A stretch of DNA of 64,000 nt. It comes from Ligustrum vulgare. Lineage: Eukaryota; Streptophyta; Magnoliopsida; Lamiales; Oleaceae. Under the pieces are notes generated by a model. It was not told the DNA's origin, searched no databases, and saw only the letters and a list, made by a program, of their open reading frames with translations. The stretch spans positions 30,198,513 to 30,262,512 of the forward strand of contig OY743181.1 in the NCBI GenBank assembly GCA_963555705.1. Direction: 5' to 3'. Every line of letters starts with the position of its first letter. Position 1 is the stretch's first letter. Made by a program: the position numbers and the translations under genes. Shown here piece by piece: positions 34,526 to 44,609 of the stretch.

Positions 34526-35675
34526 ATGCGTCGAACTAGAAGTCTTGATCTAGTTGAATTATATCCGGATATCGAGGGAACTTTTCGATGTAGACTAAGG
34601 GAACGACGGGAAGCTAGGAGACAACTTCATATTGATATGGAAGGAGAAAGAGTTAACAACGAGCTTAATGCTCCACCGCAATTCCTCCAAGGGGTGGAAT
34701 CCCACCCGGTTTCAATCCTCAAGCGGCTAGAGTTCAAGAGCCTGTGGTTAATGAAGAAGACATGCTATTTGGGGATTTCATGAATCTCCCTATTGTTGAT
34801 AATCAATCAAGCATTGTCAATCCTTCCTATAATTATCCAAATTTTCAACTTCAGCCGGATGTCATCAATTTGTTCTCCAACACTAGCTCATTCTATGGGA
34901 GGACCGATGAGAATCCACATGGACATGTGGCACGCTTCCTTGAGATTTGTCGCAACTTCAACTATGAGGGTGTGAATGTGGAAGCAATTCAGATGATATT
35001 ATTTGTGTACACCTTGAAAGACAAGGCAAGAGAATAGTTTGAGACTATCACCGGGGAGCATCACTACTTGGGCGGAATTTGTCCAAAGATTTACTAAAAA
35101 AAAATTCCGCCTTCTAGAGTTGCTAAACTCAAGCATGACATTACTACATTTCAACAATTCGAAATGGAGAGTTTTCATGAAGCTTGGGAGAGATTCAAGG
35201 ATATGCTTAGGAAGTGTCCAAATCATGGGATCACATTGGGGCAACAAGTCAACCACTTCTACGCCGGGTTAACTTCTCCTTGTCGTTCAAATGTGGACTC
35301 ATCTTCTAACGGGTCCAACAAAACAAAGAGCATTCGAGAGGCTTATGATTTGTTTGAGTTTATGAGTGAACAAAGTGCAATGTGGTCGGATAAAGATGCA
35401 CCAAGGAGTTCTAGTGGTGCACGTGGGGGTGATGATTACTTCAACCTCTCGGCCCGTCAACATTGTTCAAACCCCTCCGGTATATGAATTATGTGGGGCT
35501 AATCATCAAAGTTCAATGTGTCCATTGGTGGCAAGTGGTTCTTCATCTACCGAGCAAGTTGCTTATGCTCAAAATTTTCAACGCCAAGGGTTCAATCCAT
35601 ATTCTCCTACCTATAATCCCGGCTGGAGGAGTCATTCCAATCTATCTTATGGCAACAATTAAAATGTATTGAATC
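34526..35675 (+). pseudogene. Athila gag
   Basis: The frame starts MRRTRSLDLVEL, like Athila gag N-termini. After frame changes it shows the retrotransposon gag core: FYGRTDENPHGHVARFLEIC, SITTWAEFVQRFTKKKF, FHEAWERFKDMLRKCPNHG, VNHFYAGL. A zinc-knuckle-like segment, YELCGANHQSSMCP, follows near 35485-35525. The first Cys of the expected C-x2-C-x4-H-x4-C motif is missing. A TAG at 35035-35037 replaces the usual Trp, and at least two frameshifts occur. Gag would form the virus-like particle; this copy cannot. Confidence 0.85.
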
Positions 35676-35832
35676 CAAAGTCACAAGACAATAAAGAAGG
35701 ATGGGAAGAGGCTATCACCAAGCTAGCAAATCATCAATTACAATATCAAGAACGCAATGATGCCTCTTTGAAAAATTGGAGAAGCAAGTAGGCCAAATAG
35801 CAAAACTTCTCTCGAAAAGGCAACAATGAGCT

Positions 35833-36473
35833 TTGCCTTGTAACACCGATTCAAATCCTAGAGAGAATGTCCAAGCTATTACAACAATGAGTGAGGTACA
35901 ATTTCCAGAGATCACTACTCCTCAACCAATGACTCAGTTAAGCAAGGCTCCTATTGAAGAAAATGAGCAAATTCAAACAACCGAAAAATTTATTGAAGTG
36001 TCCAAAGAAAGTGAATTGAAATCATCAACATCAAAGGCTCCAACACCAATCAAAGCTTATGTACCTCCTATCCTCTTTCCTCAAAGGTTGCAAAAGCAAA
36101 AGATTGATAGTCAGTTTGGCAAGTTTTTGGAAGTGTTCAAGAAGCTACACATTAACATCCCTTTTGTTGATGCCTTGGCTCAAATGCCAAGCTATGCCAA
36201 GTTCATGAAGGATATTCTATCCAACAAAAAAAGACTTGAAGAGCATGAAACGGTGAAGCTAATGGAGGAGTGTAGTGCAATAATTCAAAACAAGCTACCT
36301 CTAAAAATCAAAGATCTAGGGAGTTTTATTATTCCTTGCACTATTAGTGATGTTAATTTTAGTAAGCTTTATGTGATCTTGGTGTTAGCATTAATTTGAT
36401 GCCTTTGTCCATTTTCAGGAAATTGGAATTGGGAGAAGCTAAAGCAACCATCGTGTCTCCACAATTGACAGAT
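35833..36473 (+). pseudogene. Athila gag-protease linker region
   Basis: A 188-codon frame contains a Pro/Ser/Glu-rich part followed by YVPPILFPQRLQKQK and FGKFLEVFKKLHINIPFVDAL, text conserved before the protease in Athila polyproteins. It continues with PCTISDVNFSKL. The aspartic protease entry is cut by the Cassandra element at 36479. Protein text resumes at 37186. Confidence 0.8.
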
Positions 36474-36523
36474 AGATCTGTAATACCTTGACTAAGAAAA
36501 CTTAAAAGAAATGATAGATACTA

Positions 36524-36639
36524 CTCATACCAACAAGATGCACCTTCTTTTTCGGAAGTCCATCGTTAGAAACTCCACAGTTAAGCGTGCTTGGCTTGGA
36601 GAAATTTTGGGATGGGTGACCTCCCGGGAAGTTTTCTCG
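36524..36639 (+). other. 5S rRNA-derived domain in the 5' LTR of Cassandra
   Basis: CTCATACC, ACTCCACAGTTAAGCG and GATGGGTGACCTCC follow the order and spacing of plant 5S rRNA. The Pol III A box (AAGCGTGCTTGG, 36583-36594) and C box (GATGGGTGACCTCC, 36611-36624) are intact. It is LTR sequence, not a functional 5S gene. Confidence 0.9.
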
Positions 36640-36948
36640 GGGAGCATGCGAATGAGGACAAAGCATGCTGAAAAGACTCATGTTGGTACAGTGGGGACAG
36701 TACGTCGTCATCTAATGGCCGGGACAGCCAGTTAAGTGGGACCCGGGTCGTTACAAATGGTATCAGAGCCGGCCGCTAGCAGGAATCGGGAACTAAGTGC
36801 TACGTCATAGGGCGGGAGCCACCTCTAGAATCCCAACGCCTGACAACAGATCCTCAGATGGGTTAAGCGCGACGAGGACGTCGCAAATCTAACAGTGGGT
36901 GATTATAATACCCCGACTAAGAAAGCTTAAAAGAAATGATATGTACTA

Positions 36949-37064
36949 CTCATACCAACAAGGTGCACCTTCTTTTTCGGAAGTCCATCGTTAAAAACTC
37001 CACAGTTAAGCGTGCTTGGCTTGGAGAAATTCTGGGATGGGTGATCTCCTGGAAAGTTTTCTCG
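36949..37064 (+). other. 5S rRNA-derived domain in the 3' LTR of Cassandra
   Basis: Same domain as in the 5' LTR. The A box is unchanged, but the C box reads GATGGGTGATCTCC with one C-to-T change, and GGGAAGT has become GGAAAGT. Confidence 0.9.
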
Positions 37065-37185
37065 GGGAGCGTGCGAGTGAGGACAAAGTATGCTGAAAAG
37101 ACTCGTATTGGTACAGTGGAGATAGTACGTCGTCATCTAACGATCGAGACAGCCCGTTAAGTGGGACCCGGGTCCTTACAAGATC

Positions 37186-37573
37186 CATCAAATATCCTCG
37201 GGGTATCATTGAGGATGTTGTTGTGAAGGTGGATAAATTCATCTTCTCATCGGATTTCATTATTCTTGACATGGAGGAAGATCATGACATTTCAATCATT
37301 TTGGGAAGGCCATTTCTAGCAACCGGGAGAGCTCTTATTAATGTGCAAGAAGGTCAATTGATATTGAGAGAGCAAGATGAGCAGGTCACCTTAAATGTGT
37401 TAAAAGCTATTAAATATCCTTCGAGGTCCAATTCATGTTTTCGGGTGGATGTAATTAATCATCTAGTGGTCAACTCTTTCAACCGTGGGATTTCTAAGGA
37501 TCCATTGGAATCTTACATTGCCCATTCTTTGACTGCTAAGGATGAAGATCATGAAGTTGAACAAATGGTTTAA
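37186..37573 (+). pseudogene. Athila protease, C-terminal part
   Basis: After the Cassandra TSD the text continues VKVDKFIFSSDFIILDMEED, then ISIILGRPFLATGRALI, the flap-to-C-terminal segment of the retroviral-type aspartic protease (ILGRPFL is the conserved C-terminal signature). The catalytic D-S/T-G would lie upstream in the part disrupted by the insertion. The frame stops at 37573. Confidence 0.85.
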
Positions 37574-38899
37574 TACTTGGAAGTATCACCATAATATCAA
37601 CACAAGAGGGATCCTTATTTTGAGGAGGTGAAGAAGAGTTCTTCACCGCCATTACCATCTCTCGAGAAACTACCTACTCTTGAACAAAAGCCTCTTCCTT
37701 CCCATTTGAGGTATGCTTATTTGGGAGAATCTTCTACCCTTCCGGTCATTATTTCTAATTCTTTGAATGAAGTGGAGGAAGAAAAATTGCTTTGAGTATC
37801 AAAGGAGCACAAAGAGGCTATTGGATGGACCATCTCGAATATTCCAGGTATTTTCCCGTCATTATGTATGCATAAAATTCTTATGGAAGATGATTCCAAA
37901 CCCTTGGTGGAGCATCAACGTCGGTTGAATCCTAACATTAAAGAAGTTGTGAGGGCCGAAGTGGTGAAGTGGCTTGATGCGGGTATTATCTATTCAATCT
38001 CGGATAGTGCACGGGTAAGCTCGGTGTAAATAGTGTCAAAGAAAGGATGTGTCACGGTGGTGGAGAATGAAAACAATGAGCTTATTCCAGCAAGGTCGGT
38101 GACGGGGGTGGAGAGTTTGTATTGACTATCGCAAACTCAACAATGCTACTAGGAAGGATCATTTTTCCCTTCCATTCATCGATCAAATGCTTGAGCTGTT
38201 GGCGGGTCACTCTCACTATTGCTTTCTAGATGGGTATTCAGGCTATAATCAAATTCCTATAGCCCGAAGGATCAAGAGAAGACAACATTCATATGCCCAT
38301 ACTGAACTTTTGCATATAGGAGGATGCCCTTCGGTCTTTGCAATGCTCCCGCTACTTTCCAACGGTGCATGATGGCCATCTTCTCCGACATGATGGAGAA
38401 ATTTATTGAGGTATTTATGGATGACTTCTTAGTATTTGCCACTTCATTTGATGACTGTTTGAATAATTTGAATATGGTGCTAAAAATATGTGAGGATACC
38501 AATTTAGGGTTGAATTGGGAAAAATGTCACTTCATGGTTCAAGAAGGGATAGTTCTTGGATATCGGATTTCAAGCAAGGAGATCAAGGTCGACAAAGGAA
38601 AAATTCAAGTTATTGAAAAAATACCTCCCCCAACCTCGGTGAAGGGCATAAGAAGCTTTTTAGGGCATGTGGGATTTTATAGGTGGTTCATCAAGGACTT
38701 TTCAAAAACCACAATGCCACTATGTTCACTACTTGAGAAGAGTGTCACATTTGATTTCTCTAAAGAGTGTCTCCAAGTTTTTAACACTCTTAAAGAGAAA
38801 CTCATCATGACACCTATTATTATGGCTCCGGGTTGGAGTTTGCCCTTTGAGCTTATGTGTGATGCGAGTGACTATGCCGTGGGGACGGCGGTGGGGTAA
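37574..38899 (+). pseudogene. Athila reverse transcriptase
   Basis: The text runs through WRVCIDYRKLNNAT near 38110, LPFIDQMLE, FLDGYSGYNQIPIA, then after a frameshift MPFGLCNAPATFQRCM and the catalytic box FMDDFLVF (about 38418-38440), where F-M-D-D is the usual Y/F-x-D-D. Thumb text such as VLGYRISSKEIKVDKGKI and IRSFLGHVGFYRWFIKDF follows. Frame changes near 38035, 38090 and 38270 and a stop at 38896-38898 inactivate it. Confidence 0.9.
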
Positions 38900-39118
38900 A
38901 TGAAAGACAAAATCTTGCATGTCATCTACTATGCTAGTAGAACATTGACTGATGCCCAATTAAATTATGCTACTACCGAGAAAGAGATGCTAGCGGTGGT
39001 CTTTGGTTTTGACAAGTTTCGATCATATCTTATTATGTCTAAGGTGATTGTGTATATCGACCACTCGGCCCTCAAGTATTTGTTGGCAAAGAAAGATGAT
39101 AAGCCGAGGTTAATTTGA
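38780..39118 (+). pseudogene. Athila RNase H
   Basis: PFELMCDASDYAVGTAVG carries the first catalytic Asp. After a stop (GTG GGG TAA) come [38 protein letters not shown] and the segment with [16 protein letters not shown], the order seen in gypsy RNase H. A stop at 39116 separates it from the integrase region. Confidence 0.85.
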
Positions 39119-39119
39119 T

Positions 39120-40100
39120 TTGGAGATTCGTGACAAGAAGGGAATCGAGAATCTTGTAGCCAATCACTTGTCTAGACTTGAGCAAACTGAGGAGGTTATT
39201 GATGAAGAGATAAGTGAGGTAATCCTGGATGAGCAACTTTTTCAAATCATGGATTTTCTACAAGCTTCTAGTGTGCCATGGTATGCGGACCATGTGAATT
39301 TTCTAGCAAGTGGTATCACTCCCCCGGACCGCTCCTATCAACAAAGGAAAACGTTCTTTGCGGATATCAAGCATTATTTTTGGGATGATCTTTTGTTGTT
39401 CAAAAGGGGTTCAGATCAAATAATTCGAAGATGTGTGCCTGAGGAAGAGATGGAGAAAATTCTTGAACAATGTCACTCATCACCTTATGGAGGTCATTTT
39501 GGTGCTATGAAAACCGCATCAAAGGTTCTTCAATCTGGATTTTATTGGCCCACCTTGTTCAAGAATTCTCACATTGTTCAAGGATTCTCACACACTTGTT
39601 TCCAAATGTGATCGTTGCCAACGCCTAGGTAATATCTCCAATAGAAATGAAATGTCTTTAAATTCTATTTTGGAAGTGGAAATATTAGATGTTTGGGGTA
39701 TTGACTTCATGGGACCTTTCCAATCTTCTTTTTCAAATCAATACATTTTGGTAGCGGTGGACTATGTGTCAAAATGGGTAGAAGCGGTGGCACTCCCCAC
39801 CAATGATGCTTGAGTGGTGGTGAACTTTTTAAAGAAAAATACTTTTTCTCATTATGGCACCCCTCGAGCTATCATTAGTGATGGAGTAAAATACTTTTGT
39901 AACCGCCTCTTCGAATCACTCTTACATCGAATATCTACCCCTTATCATCCACAAACAAGTGGGAAGGCGGAGATTTCAAATAGAGAGTTGAAGAAAATTC
40001 TTGAAGTGATGGTAAACGCCTCGAGGAAAGATTGGTCCAAGAAATTGGATGATGCATTATTAGCGCGTCTGGCCATATCCTTTAAAATAGAAACAAAAAT
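39120..40100 (+). pseudogene. Athila integrase, truncated
   Basis: The N-terminal HHCC finger is present as H-x3-H ([14 protein letters not shown] region) and CDRCQRLG. The catalytic core shows D ([11 protein letters not shown], about 39700), D (IISDGVKYF, about 39873) and E ([12 protein letters not shown], about 39970), so the DDE triad is still readable. A local duplication of 'attctcacattgttcaaggattctcacac' type text near 39566-39595 causes a frameshift, and a TGA lies at 39811. The protein ends soon after KLDDAL, where the element is cut. Confidence 0.9.
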
Positions 40101-40333
40101 GCTTGTAACTTCTTGAAAAAAAATTTACGAACCAAATATAATATATATTCAACTCCAATATAGGTGAAGAGGAAAGAAAAAAATATGAATCCTTTCATTA
40201 ATAATTCAAAATTCCTTCAAGTGAGAATACAATCGTAGAATGTTAATACTGGAATTGGGAAATATGCTAGACAAAAGCTAAAACATCAATCATATATTCT
40301 ACATCATCGGTGGTGACATGAGAGATATCGATC
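40101..40333. other. Junction region between the Athila element and the next element
   Basis: AT-rich, no 3' LTR of the Athila copy. On minus, text near 40255-40325 reads DISHVTTDDVEYMIDVL, which looks like the displaced C-terminus of the reading frame at 40334-40816. Confidence 0.5.
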
Positions 40334-40816
40334 CTAGTGTGCCGGGGGTATAATCTGGTGCTCCTGGGGTAATACTCGGTGAGTCAGTGGTAAACCCTGG
40401 TGAGTTGGAGTATAATCTGGTGCACCTTGGGTCACACTCGGAGAGTCAGGGGCATAACCCGATGAGCCAAGAGTATAGTCATATGTGCCTGACTCAGAGT
40501 CGGGTATCTCGATTGGCTCCTCTTCATCGTCATATATAATAATAACTTCTGGTACTGGTTCTGGAGCAGGGGCTAGGTAGAGATCCCAGGGCATCATAAA
40601 TTTTCCGCAGACAGTTTGGAAGCTCACGTCCTCTCCCAGATGTCTCTTCACATCATTATAAAACTCATTTGCTAAGTTTCACTGACCTTCTAGGAATGTT
40701 GATAAAAGATGGCCAATAGATCGAGTGTCAGTCACCATAATTCCACTAGCTATAGCGCCGTGATGAATGTTGCAATAGCGAAGATTATGGTTTGATATCC
40801 CATCAATTGGTGCCAT
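40334..40816 (-). CDS. Unfamiliar proline-rich acidic reading frame of a chromovirus-type element
   Basis: On minus, an ATG at 40816 opens MAPIDGISNHNLRYC and continues with one in-frame TGA (about 40680) into NEFYNDVKRHLGEDVSFQ, PAPEPVPEVIIIYDDEEEP and a Pro/Tyr/Thr-rich tail with imperfect repeats (GYAPDSPSVTQGAPDYTP...). It lies about 370 bp inside a tRNA-Met primer site and LTR end, where gag would be expected, but has no gag core or zinc knuckle. I do not recognise the family. It may be the product of a non-autonomous derivative. The single stop could be recent decay. Confidence 0.45.
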
Positions 40817-41180
40817 GTCTAAAAATCAAATTATGCAAAGTCGAGTTATGGTTCTATTATTCATTTAAATTCAAGGACAAAATATTTTATGAAAACATCT
40901 TTATATTGTACTAATTCCCATAATGCTCCAAAACTCGTTTTTTTCTTTCTCATTATTTTGGATAAAAATTTCTATCTTTCTTTTCTAAATCTCAGAACAT
41001 CACATTATTCAAGTATCCAAAATAATATAAACATCATAATAAATTTCTTTACCTTAGGAGTTGGCAGAAGGAATGATGGCAGTGACAAAAGTCGTCAAAG
41101 CATAATTTATTATTATTATTGAAAAATTTCTTAGAAATTTTATTTATTTATTTATTTTGCAAGTTTACAGAAATATAGAC
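40817..41180 (-). other. 5' leader of the minus-strand element
   Basis: AT-rich sequence between the primer site and the reading frame. No motif is recognised. Confidence 0.4.
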
Positions 41181-41194
41181 CCGCTCTGATACCA
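41181..41194 (-). promoter_or_regulatory. Primer binding site, tRNA-Met type
   Basis: On minus it reads TGGTATCAGAGCGG, three bases after an LTR ending GGAGCATTACA. This is the primer class of chromoviruses and many Copia elements. Confidence 0.85.
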
Positions 41195-41197
41195 CAC

Positions 41198-41845
41198 TGT
41201 AATGCTCCGAGTTCTGTAAAACGCAAGGACGCTACTTTGTGCTTTATAACTAACTTTTGAATAAAAATTTGTTGCGAAAATAACTAAAATTTAAACATAC
41301 CATTCATTAATTGATAATTTATAATGATAACTCAAATTAAAATAAATTTATTTGTAACAATTTATGAAATCCCAAATCTCGACAAAATGAAATAACCAGA
41401 TTCAATAAACGTGACTTTCAAAATAACTTAAATTAAAGATTTGCCACCACTGCCTTTCATTTGCCATCATCTTCGAGATCTGCAAATGTTGTTAAAATAA
41501 TGGGGTGAGCATTTCGAAATAAATACTTAGTAGACTCATCTCCAATAATTAATTTACAAAATAATTAAACATGTAATCATACAAATAATACAGTGACATT
41601 CTCTTCTTAATCATAGGCATCACATAGTTAGTGCAAATGAACGTATTCTTGTCTTGTCTCATGCAATAAATCACTTAAATTCACATAATACATGCAATTA
41701 TAATTTAAACTAATTAATGGGAACGAGTGTACCTCAAACTTAACGAGTTCACAAAAAGTGGAGCGGGAATAACACATCAATCTCTTAATTCACCAAATGC
41801 TTCGTCTAGCCAAAATAAATTTAAATTAAATTAATACTTTCGAAA
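41198..41845 (-). repeat. 5' LTR (3' part) of a chromovirus-type element, minus strand
   Basis: The inverse ends CGGAGCATTACA. Blocks match 26494-27240: TTTATAACTAACTTTTGAAT, GATTCAATAA, GTGACATTCTCTTCTTAATC, TTCGTCTAGCC. About 1.7 kb of its 5' part is missing at the junction near 41845 with an inverted copy of the unfamiliar-protein element. It could pair with the LTR at 26494 as one element or be a close relative. Confidence 0.75.
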
Positions 41846-41849
41846 TTAT

Positions 41850-42502
41850 TTGTCTTTTTCATCCGTTCAAATTCCACTTTGAAGACTTCTATCTCCTCAT
41901 CGGGTTTAATCATGAAATCAATTCCTTGACAATCAACCAAGTCAAAACAATGTAAGTTGATTTTCTCCTCATTGATGGTCACATCTTCATTTAGCTCCAT
42001 CGTGATTGACTTTTCATTCTCTCCAAATGTTTCTTCAATAGGTGACTTATCTTTAGATTGGATGACTAGTCCTTCATTAAGTTCCAAAGGAAATGGAGAA
42101 TCTTTCCTATTAATTTCCACGAATGGATTATACCCCCACTTTTGAAATTCACCCCCAATACATGGCATCTTCCACAAGTATTTTATCTTCATCCAACTTG
42201 GCAAGCTCATTGTAGTACTTTGCAATTACCTTATCATCTAATAGTGGAGGACCATCTCCCACAAGAGTGATGTCCTCATCCCAATTTTTTGGTACACAGT
42301 CTGCAAAGAGCATGTAACTTGCATCCGATGTGTCAATTGCTTGTTGTTGGCATTTCAAGTATTGTCTAAACATAATAAGTTTTGACTTAATTAAACTATT
42401 TCCAGCATCCAAGTATTGTCTATTATAATGCATTTTGTAACAAAATTCACAACTTGGATATTCTCCAAGCGTGTCTTCATAATCCATGTGGAGATTGTTC
42501 AT
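41850..42502 (-). pseudogene. Homologue of the unfamiliar LTR-element protein, frameshifted
   Basis: From 42502 the frame opens MNNLHMDYEDTLGEYPSC and runs 117 codons, then shifts near 42150 and continues KWGYNPFVEINRKDSPFP to about 41850. By hand alignment 74 of the first 116 residues match the protein at 21663. Strongest blocks: FRQYL, IDTSDASYML, CVPxxWDEDITL, AKYYNELAKLDED. The CxxC pair (CEFC) is kept; the third nearby Cys is not. The C-terminal acidic section is also recognisable. One frameshift and the truncation make it a pseudogene. Confidence 0.8.
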
Positions 42503-42550
42503 TGCAAGCCAATGGTAGAATCAAATATACCTAGAAAGAAAACCAAACAT

Positions 42551-42567
42551 AGGAAGGTAACAGCGCC
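42551..42567 (-). promoter_or_regulatory. tRNA-Asp-type primer binding site of the second copy
   Basis: On minus TGGCGCTGTTACCTTCC follows GCGAATAAGATTT. It matches the site at 21477 with a few changes at the 3' side. Confidence 0.75.
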
Positions 42568-42573
42568 AAAATC

Positions 42574-44442
42574 TTATTCGCTAACAGCAATTGTACGAAT
42601 TGCACAAGTATTAAAGTGGATATGAGTCTGAATATCGTTCCCATGAGGATTGTGTAAATTGTATTTTAGACTAATTACCTTAACCGGAATAATAGAAATT
42701 TGATTTGAATTTGGAATTTTTGAAATAACTAATGAATATAAATAAACAAGTTTGAACAATTAAAATAATGAGAAAAACATACTAGAGTCGAGAATCCATT
42801 TTACTTCCATCATTTATGCATTGATTTACATGTCTAACTACAATTCATGAGGTTTTGAAAATCATGTTCCTATTCTTATCAGTGTTTAGAAAACCAGATC
42901 GAATCGGCCGGTTTAACCTGAAAAATCGAGAACCTGTCCATAAATTGGTCCGGTGCGACCTAAAAATCGGTCATTTAAAAACCAAACGGAAAACCCGATT
43001 TTTGGCCGATTCAACGAGGAAAATCGGGAATCAGCCGATTTTTAAACCCGTTTTTCCAGTTTTTTTCTGCCTTTTTTGTTTTGGTTTTTTTTTTTGTTTT
43101 CCTCAAGTTATTTTAAGCTACTTTTGTGAATTATTTTATTTTCTAAATAAGTAAATCTTGGTTTATTTGTAAAATAACTTACTTTTTAAAGAATATTTTA
43201 TGATTTTTTAAATAATTTTTAATTTTTTAATTGAAACTGGTTCGACCCTGATTCAACCCGGTCGGACCTTTTGAACTTTGATCCGTTGCCTTTTTCGTTC
43301 GAACTGGTTTCCGATTTTCTAAACATTGATTCTTATTGAAACCCTTTCGGAAGGTGAATTAAAACATTTTCCTACAAGGGATCCGGCTATATTTCTATGA
43401 TGAATTCAAACATATAAGAAAACATTATCATTTTGTGAACACTATTTGGAATTACACAAAGCATAGGGGTATATTTCTATCCTCTATCGAACTTCGTGGA
43501 AATTAAAACATGTATAATGTAATCCTAATCTTTCTAACTTAGAAAAACACCACAAAAACCATAAAATAAATGACCAAATAATCATATATGATAATAAAAA
43601 CACGAATTAATTGCTTAAACCCATGAATCATATATATTAAACAATAAATAAAAACATAAAATCAGAAAAGTAAAATATAATCACGACTCTAACATAACTA
43701 ACTATCCTAGATACATAATTGAAAGAATAAATAAACAAGAAGATTTCATGGAATTCATTACCCTGATGTAGAAATTAATCTTATTGAGGGAGAGATCTTG
43801 AATTTGATGTAGATCTTGATATGTGCCTCCTCTTTCTCTCAATTATTATATAGAATGTGGTGTCTAACCTAACTCCCCTCTTTTGTTGCCCATGTAGTCT
43901 CTTATATAGATGAAATTAGGTCAAAATCATGTCAAAATTGGGTTGCGAAAGGGTCCTAATCAAATAAGGAAAGTAGAACTCCCGTCGTCTTTGCACAGCT
44001 GTCAGTATTTTGATCATATCTTTCTATTCGCTTATCCGATTGAGGTGATTCAAAATGAGTTGTAAATAAAACTCAAAAGAATAAAATTCTCCCTGAAATA
44101 CAATTTTCCTAATTTGAACGTTTACCACCCCAAACTTATGTCACAAATATATGGTAATATTCTTTTCATATTTCATTCCTTTTTTACTTCTAATTGCATT
44201 CAATTGACTCCTAGCAACCTTCAAATATCACAGTGTAGTCCGAATCAACCATTGAATATTTGCACTTTGGTCCTTCTTCATTTGATTCATACACTTTAGT
44301 CCTTAAACTTTTGAATTCACTCGACTTTGGGATATTTTTGAAATATAAACAAATAATAACTAGATCAATAGCAAATATTCTAAAACGATGACAATAAATC
44401 CTTCTTCTAGCATGAAAATAAGTGTATAAAATATACTTATCA
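42574..44442 (-). repeat. LTR of the second copy
   Basis: On minus it starts TGATAAGTATATTTTATACAC and ends GCGAATA. Without the inserted hAT element it is about 1.41 kb, close to the 1.34-1.36 kb of the first family member. U3 phrases such as 'aggaccaaagtgcaaat' are shared. Confidence 0.75.
42880..43328. mobile_element. hAT-type MITE (449 bp)
   Basis: The ends are CAGTGTTTAGAAAACC and, inverted, CAATGTTTAGAAAATCGG. The perfect 8-bp TSD is ATTCTTAT (42872-42879 and 43329-43336). Same family as the element at 16591-17380, but without the promoter-like module. Subterminal GGCCGG/CCGATT words are repeated. No coding sequence. Confidence 0.95.
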
Positions 44443-44609
44443 CCAGCCTATATATATTATGCGAGAATTGGCATATGCAAAATGATGTCTCGACATAAAA
44501 ATAAAAGATTGGTAATCAGTGCTGTTAAACAATCTCAAGTATTAAATATTGAGCAAATTCCTATAAAAGTTAATGATTCAAGAAGAAAAAGTATTTTATA
44601 TGCATAAAC

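Larger units (their letters stand above)
36479..37180 (+). mobile_element. Cassandra TRIM retrotransposon, complete
   Basis: Two 277-bp LTRs (36479-36755 and 36904-37180) surround a 148-bp interior. The primer site TGGTATCAGAGCC (tRNA-Met type) lies at 36758-36770, two bases after the 5' LTR. The TSD AGATC is perfect (36474-36478 and 37181-37185). Each LTR carries a 5S-rRNA-like segment, the hallmark of Cassandra. By hand count the LTRs differ at about 25 of 277 positions, mostly transitions. The 3' LTR starts TA instead of TG. No protein is encoded; it depends on other elements for movement. Confidence 0.95.
32770..40100 (+). mobile_element. Athila-type Ty3/gypsy element, degenerate, 3' truncated
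   Basis: Order: 5' LTR (32770-34366), tRNA-Asp-type primer site, gag, protease, RT, RNase H, integrase. The pol region is cut a few codons after the integrase core and no 3' LTR follows. It inserted into the chromovirus integrase on the opposite strand and itself received a Cassandra element at 36479-37180. In-frame stops (for example 35035, 38896, 39116, 39811) and frameshifts show it is dead. Confidence 0.9.
41846..44442 (-). mobile_element. Second copy of the unfamiliar-protein LTR element, 3' truncated
   Basis: On minus: LTR (44442 to 42574), primer site, protein frame, then loss of everything downstream at about 41846. The architecture is the same as at 20128-25605. The LTR contains a 449-bp hAT element with its own TSD. 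The 3' LTR is missing, so no TSD can be tested for the element itself. Confidence 0.8.

Noticed and set aside
36524..37064. Functional 5S rRNA genes
   Set aside because: Each copy lies inside a TRIM LTR, has many differences from plant 5S rRNA and lacks the tandem spacer arrangement of 5S loci.
36502..37272. Open frames of 69-88 codons on both strands in the Cassandra LTRs
   Set aside because: They duplicate with the LTRs and are fully explained by the 5S-derived LTR sequence. TRIMs encode no protein.
26494..41845. Treating the two chromovirus LTR pieces as one firm element
   Set aside because: LTR similarity supports kinship, but no TSD pair can be tested and the interior near 41197 carries an unrelated frame, so two relatives are equally possible.
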